NCBI RefSeq assembly: GCF_024756235.1
Contig: NZ_JANUGY010000008.1
Location: 372,001 to 436,000, forward strand
Source: Massilia kyonggiensis
Lineage (GTDB): Bacteria; Pseudomonadota; Gammaproteobacteria; Burkholderiales; Burkholderiaceae_D
Reading direction: 5' to 3'
Length of the DNA: 64,000 bases
This document shows, piece by piece, positions 43,724 to 52,029 of the stretch (position 1 is its first letter; every line of letters starts with the position of its first letter). Under the pieces are notes generated by a model, which did no database searches, had not been told where the DNA came from, and worked only from the letters and a program-made list of their open reading frames with translations. A program made the translations under genes and the position numbers.

Positions 43724-46528
43724 CTACAAAGAGAATGGATAGCTGCGTTTCGGCGTGTACGGTGCGGCGGGCAGCAAAGGCAGTTCGACATCCGTCCGCT
43801 CAGGGCCGCTGAAGCTCTTCTTCCCCGCATGCACGGCAATCTTCCCCGGACACTGCACCGTAATATTCCCGCCCTCGATGGTGATGTTCGCCCCATCCGC
43901 CGTCGACAAGCTGATCCGCTTCGCCGCCGCCCAATCCACGTGCGCATTCGCACTGACCACATGCACGTCATGGCGCGCCTGCACATCGAGCGTCCCGGCC
44001 TGCGCCTGCACGTCGACCGCATCCTGCGCCGCGATCATCTGCAGGCCGACGCCGCCCTCGCCCACCTTCACGGCACCGGCCAGCATGCCGATCGCCTGCC
44101 CGGTATGCGCACGCAACGCACCGCCCGTGACGAACTGCGTATCCTGCCCGCTCATCAAACTGACCGTCTCGCCATTGGACAGCTGCACGGCATCCGCCGC
44201 CGTCACGCCCAGCCCGGCCTTCGCCGACACGGCGATCACGGGCGCGGCCACGTGCGGCAGCTTGTCGTCGCCCGATGCGGCGCCATCCAGCGCCACCGTG
44301 CCGGCCACCGCATTCAACATGGCCTGCAACGGCGCCGCCTTCGCATCCAACGCACTGGCGCCGGCCTTCGTCGCGCCGAGGTGCGCAGCCAAGGCCACGG
44401 TCTTGTGCGTCGCCGCCGCCTCGCTGAACGTCTCGCCCAGCTTGACGGCCTGTTTCAGCAGCGCGATGCCCGCCACGTTGTCGCCCGCCGGGTCGCGTGA
44501 CGATGTGTCGTGCTCGATGCGGTAGCTCGACACGAGCAAACCCGCGCCCGCGCGCAGCGCACCGTAGGCGTCCGTGCGCAGTTCGGCGCCCTGCCCGCGC
44601 AGGCTGCCGCGGTAGTTGTCCGCGCCGTGGATCAGGTGGCCCAGGTTCAGTTCCGTCGCCGCGTGCGTCGTGCGCAGCTGGACGCGGCCTTGCGCGTCGG
44701 TGTCGTCGAACAGCAGCTGGTTGTAGCCCGCGCCGCCGAATTCCTTCGTGCGCACGCCCCACTGGGCCGCGGCGTTGCGGTGGCCGGCCGGCGCGGCCGA
44801 GGCGCCGTGCCACACGGGGCTGTTGCCGCCTGCGAGGTTGCCCTGGCCGGACGTTGCGTGATCATGCGCCGCATCGAACGGATCGGTGCCCGCATCGCGG
44901 TGCTCGCCGCCCGGCGTCGGCGTGACGCCGCCTTCGCCCTGGCCGTTGTACAAGGCGCCAACGATGATCGGGCGGTCGATGTCGTTCTCGATGAACTGGA
45001 CGATGACTTCCTGCCCGATCCGCGGCAGGAACTGGCTGCCGATGCCGCCGCCCGCCAGGCGCTGCGCCACGCGCACCCAGCAGGTGGCGTCGCCGCCGTC
45101 CTGCCAGTGGAAGCGGATGCGCACGCGGCCCAGGCGGTCGCAATACAGTTCGTCGGCACCGCGCGGGGTGTCGCTGCCGTCGGCGCCCACGACGATCGCG
45201 CTCTGGGCGCCCGCCGCCGTCGGACGCGGATGACTGCGGCTGTCGCTGCCGTCCAATTGCGGTCGCCACACGACGTCGGCGGCGACGGCTTCGAAGCAGT
45301 TCGCGTAGCCGGCCGCGCGTGCCTGCGCGAGCGCCAGCCCGAAGTCTTCCGGCAAGTCGCCGCGCAGGGTTTCTTCCAGCAGTTCGGGAATGGGGCCGAA
45401 CAACTCGGCCAACGCCTCCTGTGCCCGCGTCGGCAGGTTGTTCACGCCGACGCTCGTCACGCGCAGGATCGTAAACGGCGCCGCCGCGCCGAGCGCGCCC
45501 ACCGGGGCGCCGGTCACCGTCAGGCGCGTGCCCGCCCGGAGGGTGCGCAGGGTCGAGCGGCCGCGCCACAACTGGCTGCGCGCCTCGCGCGCCTCCATCT
45601 GCAGGTCGGCGTAGCGGCGGGCGTCGGCGCTGTCGGCAAACGCATACTGGCCGGGCGTGTCGAACGATTCCAGCCGCGGCAGGCTGCCGTTCGACAGCCG
45701 CGACGGCGAGTTCGCGGCCACGGCCTGCTTGCTCTTGTAGTCGTAACTGAGCAGCGTGACGGCGGACGCGCCGACGCTGCGCAGCGCCGCCAGCGCCTGC
45801 ACGCTGTCGCTTTTTTCGCGCGCGTGCGCGCCATGGAAACGCGCGCCGCCCGCGGCGATGCTCGGGTCGTCCGCCACGGCGGATGCGTCGCGGCTGTCCG
45901 CGAACAGTACCATGCGCGGGCCATCTTCGGACTGTTCGAAGCGCCAGGCCAGTCCCTCTTCCGCGAGCAGCCGCTCGACGAACGCGTGGTCCGACTCGCG
46001 GTACTGGCAGCAGTAGCTGCGCGGATTGGCGGCCTCCATGCAGGGGCCGACCTCGTCGCTCCAGCGCCAGCGCGCCGCGGGCGCGTAGGCGGAGAAAACG
46101 TCGTCGACGATGTCGGTGACGGACTTGTCCTGCCACACGCGGCTGTTGCGCACGTGGGCCAGGCGCCTCACCCAGTGCGCGATGCGCACGCGGTAGCGTG
46201 CCAGGCCGCCGTCGCTGCCCAGTTGCGCGGCCGCGCAGATCTCGCCGGCGAAATCGGCCCGCGTGCCGTCCGCCAGGGTGACTTCGAGGGCGGCCGGCAG
46301 GCCCAGCAGCGAGGATGGATCGAGCGCGGCACTCGTCGACAGCGCGATCACGTCGCGTATGCCAAGCCCCTGCACCGCATCGTCGGCGACGAACGCTTCG
46401 ACCAGCAGTTCACCGCCCGGCAGATCCGAATCGCCGTCCCCTATCCGTAAGGCGTACAAGCGCGTGACGCTGTCGAATCCGGCAAGGGCGGCCAGCGCTT
46501 CCAGCGCCTGGGTCATCGATTGCTGCAA
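43724..46528 (-). CDS. vgrG: Type VI secretion spike protein VgrG with DUF2345 extension
   Basis: 934-residue spike protein. TTG at 46528 has GGAGAG upstream; ATG at 46516 is an alternative. The gp27-like part spans roughly the first 430 residues (YCCQYRESDHAFVERLLAEEGLAWRFE), followed by the gp5 OB-fold (RVRIRFHWQDGG...WVRVAQ, GSQFLPRIGQEVIVQFIENDIDRPIIVG) and a beta-helix/DUF2345 region ending in AVHAGKKSFSGPERTDVELP. This is the family's extended class. The effector gene follows 5 bases later, so VgrG probably carries it. It is divergent from a PAAR gene, the spike tip. Confidence 0.95.
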   Translation of the reverse strand: MQQSMTQALEALAALAGFDSVTRLYALRIGDGDSDLPGGELLVEAFVADDAVQGLGIRDVIALSTSAALDPSSLLGLPAALEVTLADGTRADFAGEICAAAQLGSDGGLARYRVRIAHWVRRLAHVRNSRVWQDKSVTDIVDDVFSAYAPAARWRWSDEVGPCMEAANPRSYCCQYRESDHAFVERLLAEEGLAWRFEQSEDGPRMVLFADSRDASAVADDPSIAAGGARFHGAHAREKSDSVQALAALRSVGASAVTLLSYDYKSKQAVAANSPSRLSNGSLPRLESFDTPGQYAFADSADARRYADLQMEAREARSQLWRGRSTLRTLRAGTRLTVTGAPVGALGAAAPFTILRVTSVGVNNLPTRAQEALAELFGPIPELLEETLRGDLPEDFGLALAQARAAGYANCFEAVAADVVWRPQLDGSDSRSHPRPTAAGAQSAIVVGADGSDTPRGADELYCDRLGRVRIRFHWQDGGDATCWVRVAQRLAGGGIGSQFLPRIGQEVIVQFIENDIDRPIIVGALYNGQGEGGVTPTPGGEHRDAGTDPFDAAHDHATSGQGNLAGGNSPVWHGASAAPAGHRNAAAQWGVRTKEFGGAGYNQLLFDDTDAQGRVQLRTTHAATELNLGHLIHGADNYRGSLRGQGAELRTDAYGALRAGAGLLVSSYRIEHDTSSRDPAGDNVAGIALLKQAVKLGETFSEAAATHKTVALAAHLGATKAGASALDAKAAPLQAMLNAVAGTVALDGAASGDDKLPHVAAPVIAVSAKAGLGVTAADAVQLSNGETVSLMSGQDTQFVTGGALRAHTGQAIGMLAGAVKVGEGGVGLQMIAAQDAVDVQAQAGTLDVQARHDVHVVSANAHVDWAAAKRISLSTADGANITIEGGNITVQCPGKIAVHAGKKSFSGPERTDVELPLLPAAPYTPKRSYPFSL

Positions 46529-46632
46529 GACACACTCTCCAACTCATCCATACTTAACAAACTTAACTTTACGCTAATCGCGAGCGCTACGCTATAGCCT
46601 GAAAGAAACTGTATAACTGTTACAAACCGTGA

Positions 46633-46661
46633 TTAAGAACACTGTTTTGCCCAGCTATAAT
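46633..46661 (+). promoter_or_regulatory. Sigma70-like promoter for PAAR gene
   Basis: TTAAGA (-35, 4 of 6 consensus) and a perfect TATAAT (-10) with a 17-base spacer, 67 bases upstream of the PAAR start. It lies in a 200-base AT-rich gap between vgrG and PAAR, otherwise without genes. Confidence 0.55.
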
Positions 46662-46679
46662 GCGGGAAAAATATTGTCT

Positions 46680-46697
46680 GCATGTAACATTACATGC
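46680..46697. promoter_or_regulatory. 18-bp palindrome downstream of PAAR promoter
   Basis: GCATGTAA-CA-TTACATGC: perfect 8-bp arms around two bases, located 19-36 bases after the TATAAT box, i.e. just past the expected transcription start. Position and symmetry suggest an operator that blocks transcription of the T6SS island, or an RNA hairpin. Confidence 0.5.
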
Positions 46698-46728
46698 TGA
46701 ACATTTGTAACGGTGACGGAAGAAAAGC

Positions 46729-46992
46729 ATGGCAGGACCATTGATCGTATTGGGTGACAGGACATCGCACGGCGGCAGCGTGATTGAAGCGTCGACGCTG
46801 AGCGATTGCGACGGCAAGGGCATCGCGCGCGTGGGCGACATGACCGTGTGTCCGCGCCACGGCCGCTCCCCCATCGTCAGCGGCGACACCACCTTCATCG
46901 TCGACGGCAAGGCCGCCGCCCGCCATGGCGACAAGGCCGGCTGCGGCGCCACGCTGATCGCCGGCCAGCAGGCGACGGTCGATCATGTGTAA
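46729..46992 (+). CDS. PAAR-domain T6SS spike-tip protein
   Basis: 87 residues, ATG 46729 after GACGGAAGAAAAGC. Compact PAAR protein: HGGSVIEAS, IARVGDMTVCPRHG, SPIVSGDTTFIVDGKAAARHGDKAGCGATLI, with His and Cys positions expected for the zinc at the cone tip. It should cap the VgrG spike encoded divergently. No C-terminal toxin extension, so it is a plain tip. The membrane protein gene follows 36 bases later. Confidence 0.93.
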   Translation: MAGPLIVLGDRTSHGGSVIEASTLSDCDGKGIARVGDMTVCPRHGRSPIVSGDTTFIVDGKAAARHGDKAGCGATLIAGQQATVDHV

Positions 46993-47028
46993 CCCGCGCC
47001 ACCGCAGCCGCATGCGGAGACGTACCTG

Positions 47029-48378
47029 ATGGGCACATGGATCCGCGGCGGCATCCTGACGATGCTGACGTTTGGCGCCTTCTGGGGTGGCGCCATCTTC
47101 ACCTGGCGCGGCACCGACCGCGCACCATCCACGTCCGACCTTGTCACGTACCTGGTCGCGCTGCCGCTCGCCGTGCTGGCCGCCATGGTGCTGGTCCGGC
47201 GATTCGCGAGGCCGCAACCGGCAGCCGACGCCGCCGCGCCGGCTGCCGATGCCGTTCCTGCTCCCGCAACCGCCGCGCGCCTGCCCGCGCTGGCGCTGGT
47301 CGATGCGGCCGTGCGCACGCGCCACGGCGATTCGGTCGATGAACTGGCCGGCGCCATCGATGCGCAGCGCGCCCGCCCCGACCTCGACCCCGACCTCGTC
47401 GACGACGCCGGCTATCCCGCGATGACCGTACGCGTGCCGTCCGCCGGCGGCGCCGCGTGGCGGACCGAGGCCGAGCCTTGGCTCGCCGCACAGGGCCAAT
47501 CGGACGTCCATTTCAATGAAGCACACTGGCGCGCCCTCGAACTGGCGAGCGCCGTCGTGAGCGAACTTGCCGACGCCGCGGCACTGGCCGCCGTCGACGA
47601 CGCGTTGCTGCGCATCGTGCCCCTGGCCCCCGGCGACTGGACCGCCGCCCAGCGGACGGCGGCCGGCGCGTGGTTCGTCCACGTCGCCGCGCAGGCCGGC
47701 TGGGCCGCGGACAAGATCGCGGTCAGCCCCGCCCCGCCGGGCGAACCCGCGGCCGCCGCCAGCGCCCTGCTGTCGGTGCTGGCCGGCCAGACGAACAACG
47801 ATCCGGCATTGACCATCCTGCTCGCCTTCGATTCGCGCCTCGACCAGGCGGCCGTCGACCGGATGGCGGCCGACGGCACCCTGTTCTCCGCCGCCCATCC
47901 GCAGGGACTGGTGCCGGGCGAAGGCGCCGCCGGACTCCTGCTGGCCGATACCGCGTATGCGGCGCCGACACTGCAGGCGGCAAGCACCACGCGCGGCACA
48001 TCGGCCGACGCCACCCCGCGCATCGACGCCGCGGACCTGCGCCGGCTGGCGGAACGGGTGCTGGCCGAAACGGCCGTCGACGCCGCCAACGTGTCCGCCC
48101 TGTTCGCGGACGCCGACCACCGCAGCAACCGCGTCCTCGAAGCGATGGCACTGGCCCACGACGACCTGCCGCACCTCGATGCAGGTATCGACGTGCGGAC
48201 CACCGGGCCGGCCTGCGGACAGTGCGGCGCCGTGCCCTTCCTGGCCGCGCTCGCGCTGGCCCGCCGCCAGGCGCTGGACGGCGCGGGCGCCGTCCTGTGC
48301 GTCGGGAATGCCGATCCGGTCCATCGCAGTGTCGCCCTGGTCCGCGCGGCCAGTGCCGCCGCTTCTGCCGCCGCCTGA
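47029..48378 (+). CDS. Membrane-anchored ketoacyl-synthase-like T6SS accessory protein
   Basis: 449 residues. Two hydrophobic segments near residues 8-25 and 40-57, then an Ala-rich linker and a large domain. PGEGAAGLLLADT resembles the PGEGAAxLxLE signature of FabF/FabB-type ketoacyl synthases, and CGQCGAVPFLAALALARRQAL...VLCVGNADPVHRSVALVR resembles their GxxGAAxGxLALALA end, suggesting a thiolase-like fold. The usual active-site Cys-His-His are not evident, so it may be non-catalytic. It sits between PAAR and tagF with a TGATG overlap to tagF, so it is probably part of T6SS function. The fold assignment is from motif memory only. Confidence 0.6.
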   Translation: MGTWIRGGILTMLTFGAFWGGAIFTWRGTDRAPSTSDLVTYLVALPLAVLAAMVLVRRFARPQPAADAAAPAADAVPAPATAARLPALALVDAAVRTRHGDSVDELAGAIDAQRARPDLDPDLVDDAGYPAMTVRVPSAGGAAWRTEAEPWLAAQGQSDVHFNEAHWRALELASAVVSELADAAALAAVDDALLRIVPLAPGDWTAAQRTAAGAWFVHVAAQAGWAADKIAVSPAPPGEPAAAASALLSVLAGQTNNDPALTILLAFDSRLDQAAVDRMAADGTLFSAAHPQGLVPGEGAAGLLLADTAYAAPTLQAASTTRGTSADATPRIDAADLRRLAERVLAETAVDAANVSALFADADHRSNRVLEAMALAHDDLPHLDAGIDVRTTGPACGQCGAVPFLAALALARRQALDGAGAVLCVGNADPVHRSVALVRAASAAASAAA

Positions 48379-49364
48379 TGAGTCTCGCGTCCACCCACGT
48401 GTCGATCGGCTACTTCGGCAAGATCCCGAGCCGCGGCGACTTCGTCAAGGGTTCCGACAACCCGGCGCTCGTCAAGCTGCTGGACGACTGGCTCGCGCGC
48501 GCGATGGACCTCATGACGGCGGACGCACACTGGAAGGCGAATTACGACGCAGTCTCCCCGCTGCATTTCGTCATCACGGGTCCGCGCCGCCGGCATGCGG
48601 TCGCCGGCCACATCGTGGCGAGCAGCGACGCGTCAGGACGCCGCTTCCCGTTCCTCATGATGGGCATGCTCGACGTGGCCGAGCCGGGCGTGTTCGTCCC
48701 GTCCGCGCCATTGCTGCTGGCCCGCTTGTGGAACCGCCTGGAGTCGCTCAGCCAGGGGGTGACGGCGGCCGCCGACGCCGATGCGCCGCTCCGTGCGGCG
48801 GCCGGCCACGTCGTCGAACTCGACCTGCGCGCGGATGCCCACGCGGCGGCATTTGCCGACTTCGTCGAGCTGCAATCGCTCGACACGCTGCAGGCGCTGC
48901 TGGCGCAGGACGGCTACGCGGGCTCGGTGCGCCGGGTGCTGCTGGCGCTGGGCATGCTGCTGCAGCCGGTCCTGGCCAGCAGCGCGAGCCGGCTGGAGAA
49001 AAGCCTCGTGCTGCCGCTGCCGGCCGATCCGCTGTATCGCGGCCTCGTCGGCGCCTACTGGATGCATGCGATCGCGCCGTTCCTCGCGCGCGCCGATTTC
49101 GAGCTCGCGCTGTTCGTCACGCGCATCGGCGCACGACCGCGCCTCGTGCTCGGTTTCGGCGGCGCGTCGGCGCACACGCTGCAGGCGATCATGGATCCGC
49201 AAGCCGCCAGCGAGCGCCACATCGCGTTCGATGACCTGGACTGGATCGAAGACCAGGTGGACACGGACTATGCCGTCGCCAAGGTGTCCAGGCACCTGAA
49301 GCGGTCCGGCGTCTCGCTCAAGTCCGCGCTGGACGCATTGTGTGCGGCATTCATCGGCACCTGA
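48378..49364 (+). CDS. tagF: Type VI secretion-associated protein TagF
   Basis: 328 residues, ATG 48378 overlapping the preceding stop (TGATG). N-terminal TagF domain signature: GYFGKIPSRGDFVKGSDN, then WLARAMD, PLHFVITGP and GRRFPFLMM. TagF blocks T6SS assembly post-translationally in Pseudomonas and Agrobacterium (family knowledge). The second half (HTLQAIMDPQAASERHIAFDDLDWIEDQV) is a conserved C-terminal extension. No TagE/PppA kinase/phosphatase or TssM is in the window, so other T6SS genes must be elsewhere. Confidence 0.88.
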   Translation: MSLASTHVSIGYFGKIPSRGDFVKGSDNPALVKLLDDWLARAMDLMTADAHWKANYDAVSPLHFVITGPRRRHAVAGHIVASSDASGRRFPFLMMGMLDVAEPGVFVPSAPLLLARLWNRLESLSQGVTAAADADAPLRAAAGHVVELDLRADAHAAAFADFVELQSLDTLQALLAQDGYAGSVRRVLLALGMLLQPVLASSASRLEKSLVLPLPADPLYRGLVGAYWMHAIAPFLARADFELALFVTRIGARPRLVLGFGGASAHTLQAIMDPQAASERHIAFDDLDWIEDQVDTDYAVAKVSRHLKRSGVSLKSALDALCAAFIGT

Positions 49365-49404
49365 ACGCGGGGCCGTTCCGGCGACATTGGATAATGGAGA
49401 ACCG

Positions 49405-49961
49405 ATGAAATCGGTTGGTATTGTATTGTTGTCCTGTGCTGCGGCCTCGCGGATGCCGCCGACACGCCGGAATTTTATGTGCTTGACGTGCGCCATACCG
49501 GCGAAGCCGTGCTGCACGCGAACACCGACCATATCCCGAAAGCGGACCAGCAATACGTGCTGGCGGACACGGGTACGGTCAACTGCTGCTTCCGGTTCGG
49601 CACGAAACCCGGCATGCGCAAGCCTTCGATCAGGATCGACGAAGACGCCCCGCCACTGGCCTCGTCGATCGGCGAAGAAACGTATCAGTTCCCCGGTTAT
49701 CTGACGGCGCAGCCCGGTGCCGGAAAGCGCGCCGCGAGCGATATGCTGGCCTTTGGCGTCGTCGGCATGGCGGGCGTGACCGCGAAGGGGAAAAATACGT
49801 ATGAAGTCGCATTAGCCGGCGGCAGCAAGCCATTGGTCGTGCGGAAGTGCCTGGGCGCCGAAGGCGTCAATTTTCGGCTTTATCGCACCTTGGCCGATAA
49901 AAAGCCGTTCGTAGCGTACTACTTTGCGCTTGGGTACGATACGACACCCGATTGCCATTGA
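49405..49961 (+). pseudogene. Secreted hypothetical protein with probable frameshift in signal peptide
   Basis: The ATG at 49405 (after ATGGAGAACCG) starts a signal-peptide-like MKSVGIVLLS, but that frame then runs into unrelated sequence. The other frame, open from before 49404, reads CCGLADAADTPEFYVLDVRH and continues to a stop at 49961 as a normal ~160-residue protein; only a GTG at 49479 could start it, without a signal peptide. Joining the frames near 49432-49446 gives a complete secretory protein, so one base appears to be missing. Either a real mutation or a sequencing error. Function unknown; it sits among other secreted unknowns at the T6SS island edge. Confidence 0.55.
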
Positions 49962-49977
49962 ACCAGCGTACGCTACG

Positions 49978-50910
49978 ATGAAAATCATCACACCGCTTAT
50001 TGCCCTCGCCCTCGCGATGCCTGTTCTCCGGGCAGACGCCGAGCCAGTGAACGTGGCGACGTTCCTGAAAGAGCGCGGCGCAGAAGATGCCGGACTCCGT
50101 CTGATCGGCCGCTCGCCGAACCCGGCGATCGTCCCTGTTTCGCTCTACGAAAAAGACAACGCGGTGCCGAGCTGCGGCGTCCTGGTCGCCCCGCCGCATG
50201 GGGGCAAGCCGCACTATATCGAAATCGTCGGATCCGAGCCTCAGGTCGATTTCCCCGCATGCCTTGGCATGCCGTCGATCACTGCGTTCAGGTTGCAGGG
50301 GCGGAATTACGTCATGGTCGAATACTACTCGCGCGAAACACGCGACGAGACCTATCGCGGGTTCCACTATCTTGTCGAAGACAACGGCGCGGGTTTCGTT
50401 ACGGACGACAAGATTTATCGAGGCATGTCCGGACAAGACGCAGTCATGCCCCGGTCCGAGTACGGCTCCGCCCGTCCGCTCGAAGGCATCAAACAGGCAC
50501 GCGCTTCCGCGATGAAGACATCGTTCCCGCAATGGCGTTTCGTAGAACGGGACTTCATCGCGGACGGCACCTCGTCGTTCGCCACGTTCGAAGACGGCAA
50601 GTCGCACGCGTGCCTGTTCGCCGCCGAGGCGGGCGCCAGGCCGGTATCGGCGAGCCTCCCCGAGGCCACCGGCGATGCCCGCTGTGCCGGCGTCCTCGCG
50701 TCGAGCCGATTGACGACACCGGCGATTACGTATTACCTCGCGCTGGTCAAGACGGACACCGGCCTGCAACGCGTCGGCATCGTGTCCGTCGCGCGGGACG
50801 GCAGTATCAGGATCGAAAAAGAACTGGCGGACGCCCTCAACCGCGCGGAGGCGACGCGCGACATCAGGACAGCCAAGGCGGCCTTGGCTGCACGCATAAA
50901 CCGACAATGA
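49978..50910 (+). CDS. Secreted hypothetical protein
   Basis: 310 residues from ATG 49978, with signal peptide (MKIITPLIALALAMPVLRADA). Mature protein has segments such as VNVATFLKERGAEDAGLRLIG, DNAVPSCGVLVAPPHGGKPHYIEIVG and YYLALVKTDTGLQRVGIVSV; four cysteines could form two disulphides. I do not recognise a family. No strong ribosome site; it begins 16 bases after the frameshifted gene and may be coupled to it. Together they could be effector-immunity remnants of the island, or an unrelated pair of periplasmic proteins. Confidence 0.6.
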   Translation: MKIITPLIALALAMPVLRADAEPVNVATFLKERGAEDAGLRLIGRSPNPAIVPVSLYEKDNAVPSCGVLVAPPHGGKPHYIEIVGSEPQVDFPACLGMPSITAFRLQGRNYVMVEYYSRETRDETYRGFHYLVEDNGAGFVTDDKIYRGMSGQDAVMPRSEYGSARPLEGIKQARASAMKTSFPQWRFVERDFIADGTSSFATFEDGKSHACLFAAEAGARPVSASLPEATGDARCAGVLASSRLTTPAITYYLALVKTDTGLQRVGIVSVARDGSIRIEKELADALNRAEATRDIRTAKAALAARINRQ

Positions 50911-50945
50911 CGCGCATCCGGGCCGAACTCGACGACAAATGACGC

Positions 50946-51959
50946 TCAGGAGCCTGCGCCGACACCCGCACGGCGCCCATGCTTGACCCGATACATCGCC
51001 TGGTCCGCCAGTTCGATCAGCCGCTCCATATCATCGCCATCCTCAGGCCACAACGCAAACCCGACGCTCGCCCCCAGCGGCAGCGCACGGCCTTCGAATT
51101 CGAACGGCGCGCCGATCGCCGTGGTCAATGCCTGGCATTTGCTCGCGACGCTGCAGCGATCGCGCACCCCGACGAGAATCACGCCGAACTCGTCGCCGCC
51201 GACACGCGCCGCCATGTCGTCCGCGCGCAGCTCGGCGCCGATGCGGCTGGCCACTTCGCACAGGGCCGCGTCGCCGGCGCGGTGGCCGAGGTTGTCGTTG
51301 ATCGCTTTCAGCCCGTCCATGTCGATGTTCACGACGGCGACGTGTCCATGGCACCGCGCCGCCCGCGCCAGTTGCTGGCGCAGGCTGTCGTAGAACTGGG
51401 CCCGGTTGGCGAGGCTCGTCAGGGCATCGTGCGTCGCGCGGTAGTACAGGTCGTTCGATGCGTTCCGCACCGCGTGGTAGATCGCCGCGCCGACGAGCGT
51501 CGACAGCAGGCCGAGCACCTGGGCATGCCAGGCGCCGAAGGCATTCACCGACGACGACACGATTTTCAGCACGCCCACCGACTGGTCTTCATGGCGTAGC
51601 GGCACGACGAGCATCGAGCGCAGGCCGACCTTGCGGCACGCGGCGCGGTCCACGCGCGGGTCGAGCTCGGCGTCGTCGCAGCGCAGGATGTCGTTCCCGT
51701 CCACGCACAGGCCGGACAAGCTGCCTTCGCGCCGCAGGCGCAAGCCCAACTGCGCCCGGGCGAGGCCGGCCGCCGCGCGGTACACCATCTCGTTACCCTC
51801 GGCCAATTCCACGACGGCCCCTTCGGCCCGGCACAGCGCTTCCGCGCGCTGGCAGACCAGCTGCATCACGCCGCCGAGGTCCAGGCCCTGGCAGGCGATC
51901 TCGGCCTGGATGCCGATGATATCCAGCAGCACGGACGCGTCCAGGGTCGCGGCACTCAT
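50946..51959 (-). CDS. GAF-GGDEF diguanylate cyclase
   Basis: 337 residues from ATG 51959 (MSAATLDAS); a GTG eight codons earlier is possible. Soluble. GAF domain ~20-170 (AVVELAEGNEMVYRAAAG, LRSMLVVPLRHEDQSVGVLKIVS) followed by a GGDEF domain with DALTSLANRAQFYD, NIDMDGLKAINDNLGH and intact RVGGDEFGVIL, so active c-di-GMP synthesis is expected. C-terminal WPEDGDDMERLIELADQAMYRVKH is standard. The signal sensed by the GAF domain is unknown. The gap of ~70 bases to the GH43 gene end holds nothing else. Confidence 0.92.
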   Translation of the reverse strand: MSAATLDASVLLDIIGIQAEIACQGLDLGGVMQLVCQRAEALCRAEGAVVELAEGNEMVYRAAAGLARAQLGLRLRREGSLSGLCVDGNDILRCDDAELDPRVDRAACRKVGLRSMLVVPLRHEDQSVGVLKIVSSSVNAFGAWHAQVLGLLSTLVGAAIYHAVRNASNDLYYRATHDALTSLANRAQFYDSLRQQLARAARCHGHVAVVNIDMDGLKAINDNLGHRAGDAALCEVASRIGAELRADDMAARVGGDEFGVILVGVRDRCSVASKCQALTTAIGAPFEFEGRALPLGASVGFALWPEDGDDMERLIELADQAMYRVKHGRRAGVGAGS

Positions 51960-52029
51960 GTCGATCTCAACGGGAAATATCACAAATAATCACACAACCA
52001 GTGTGGACTATTTGCCCCTTGTTGACAAG

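Noticed and set aside
44510..46450. 646-codon open frame on the plus strand opposite vgrG
   Set aside because: Antisense shadow; Arg/Ala-rich composition, while vgrG has clear family motifs.
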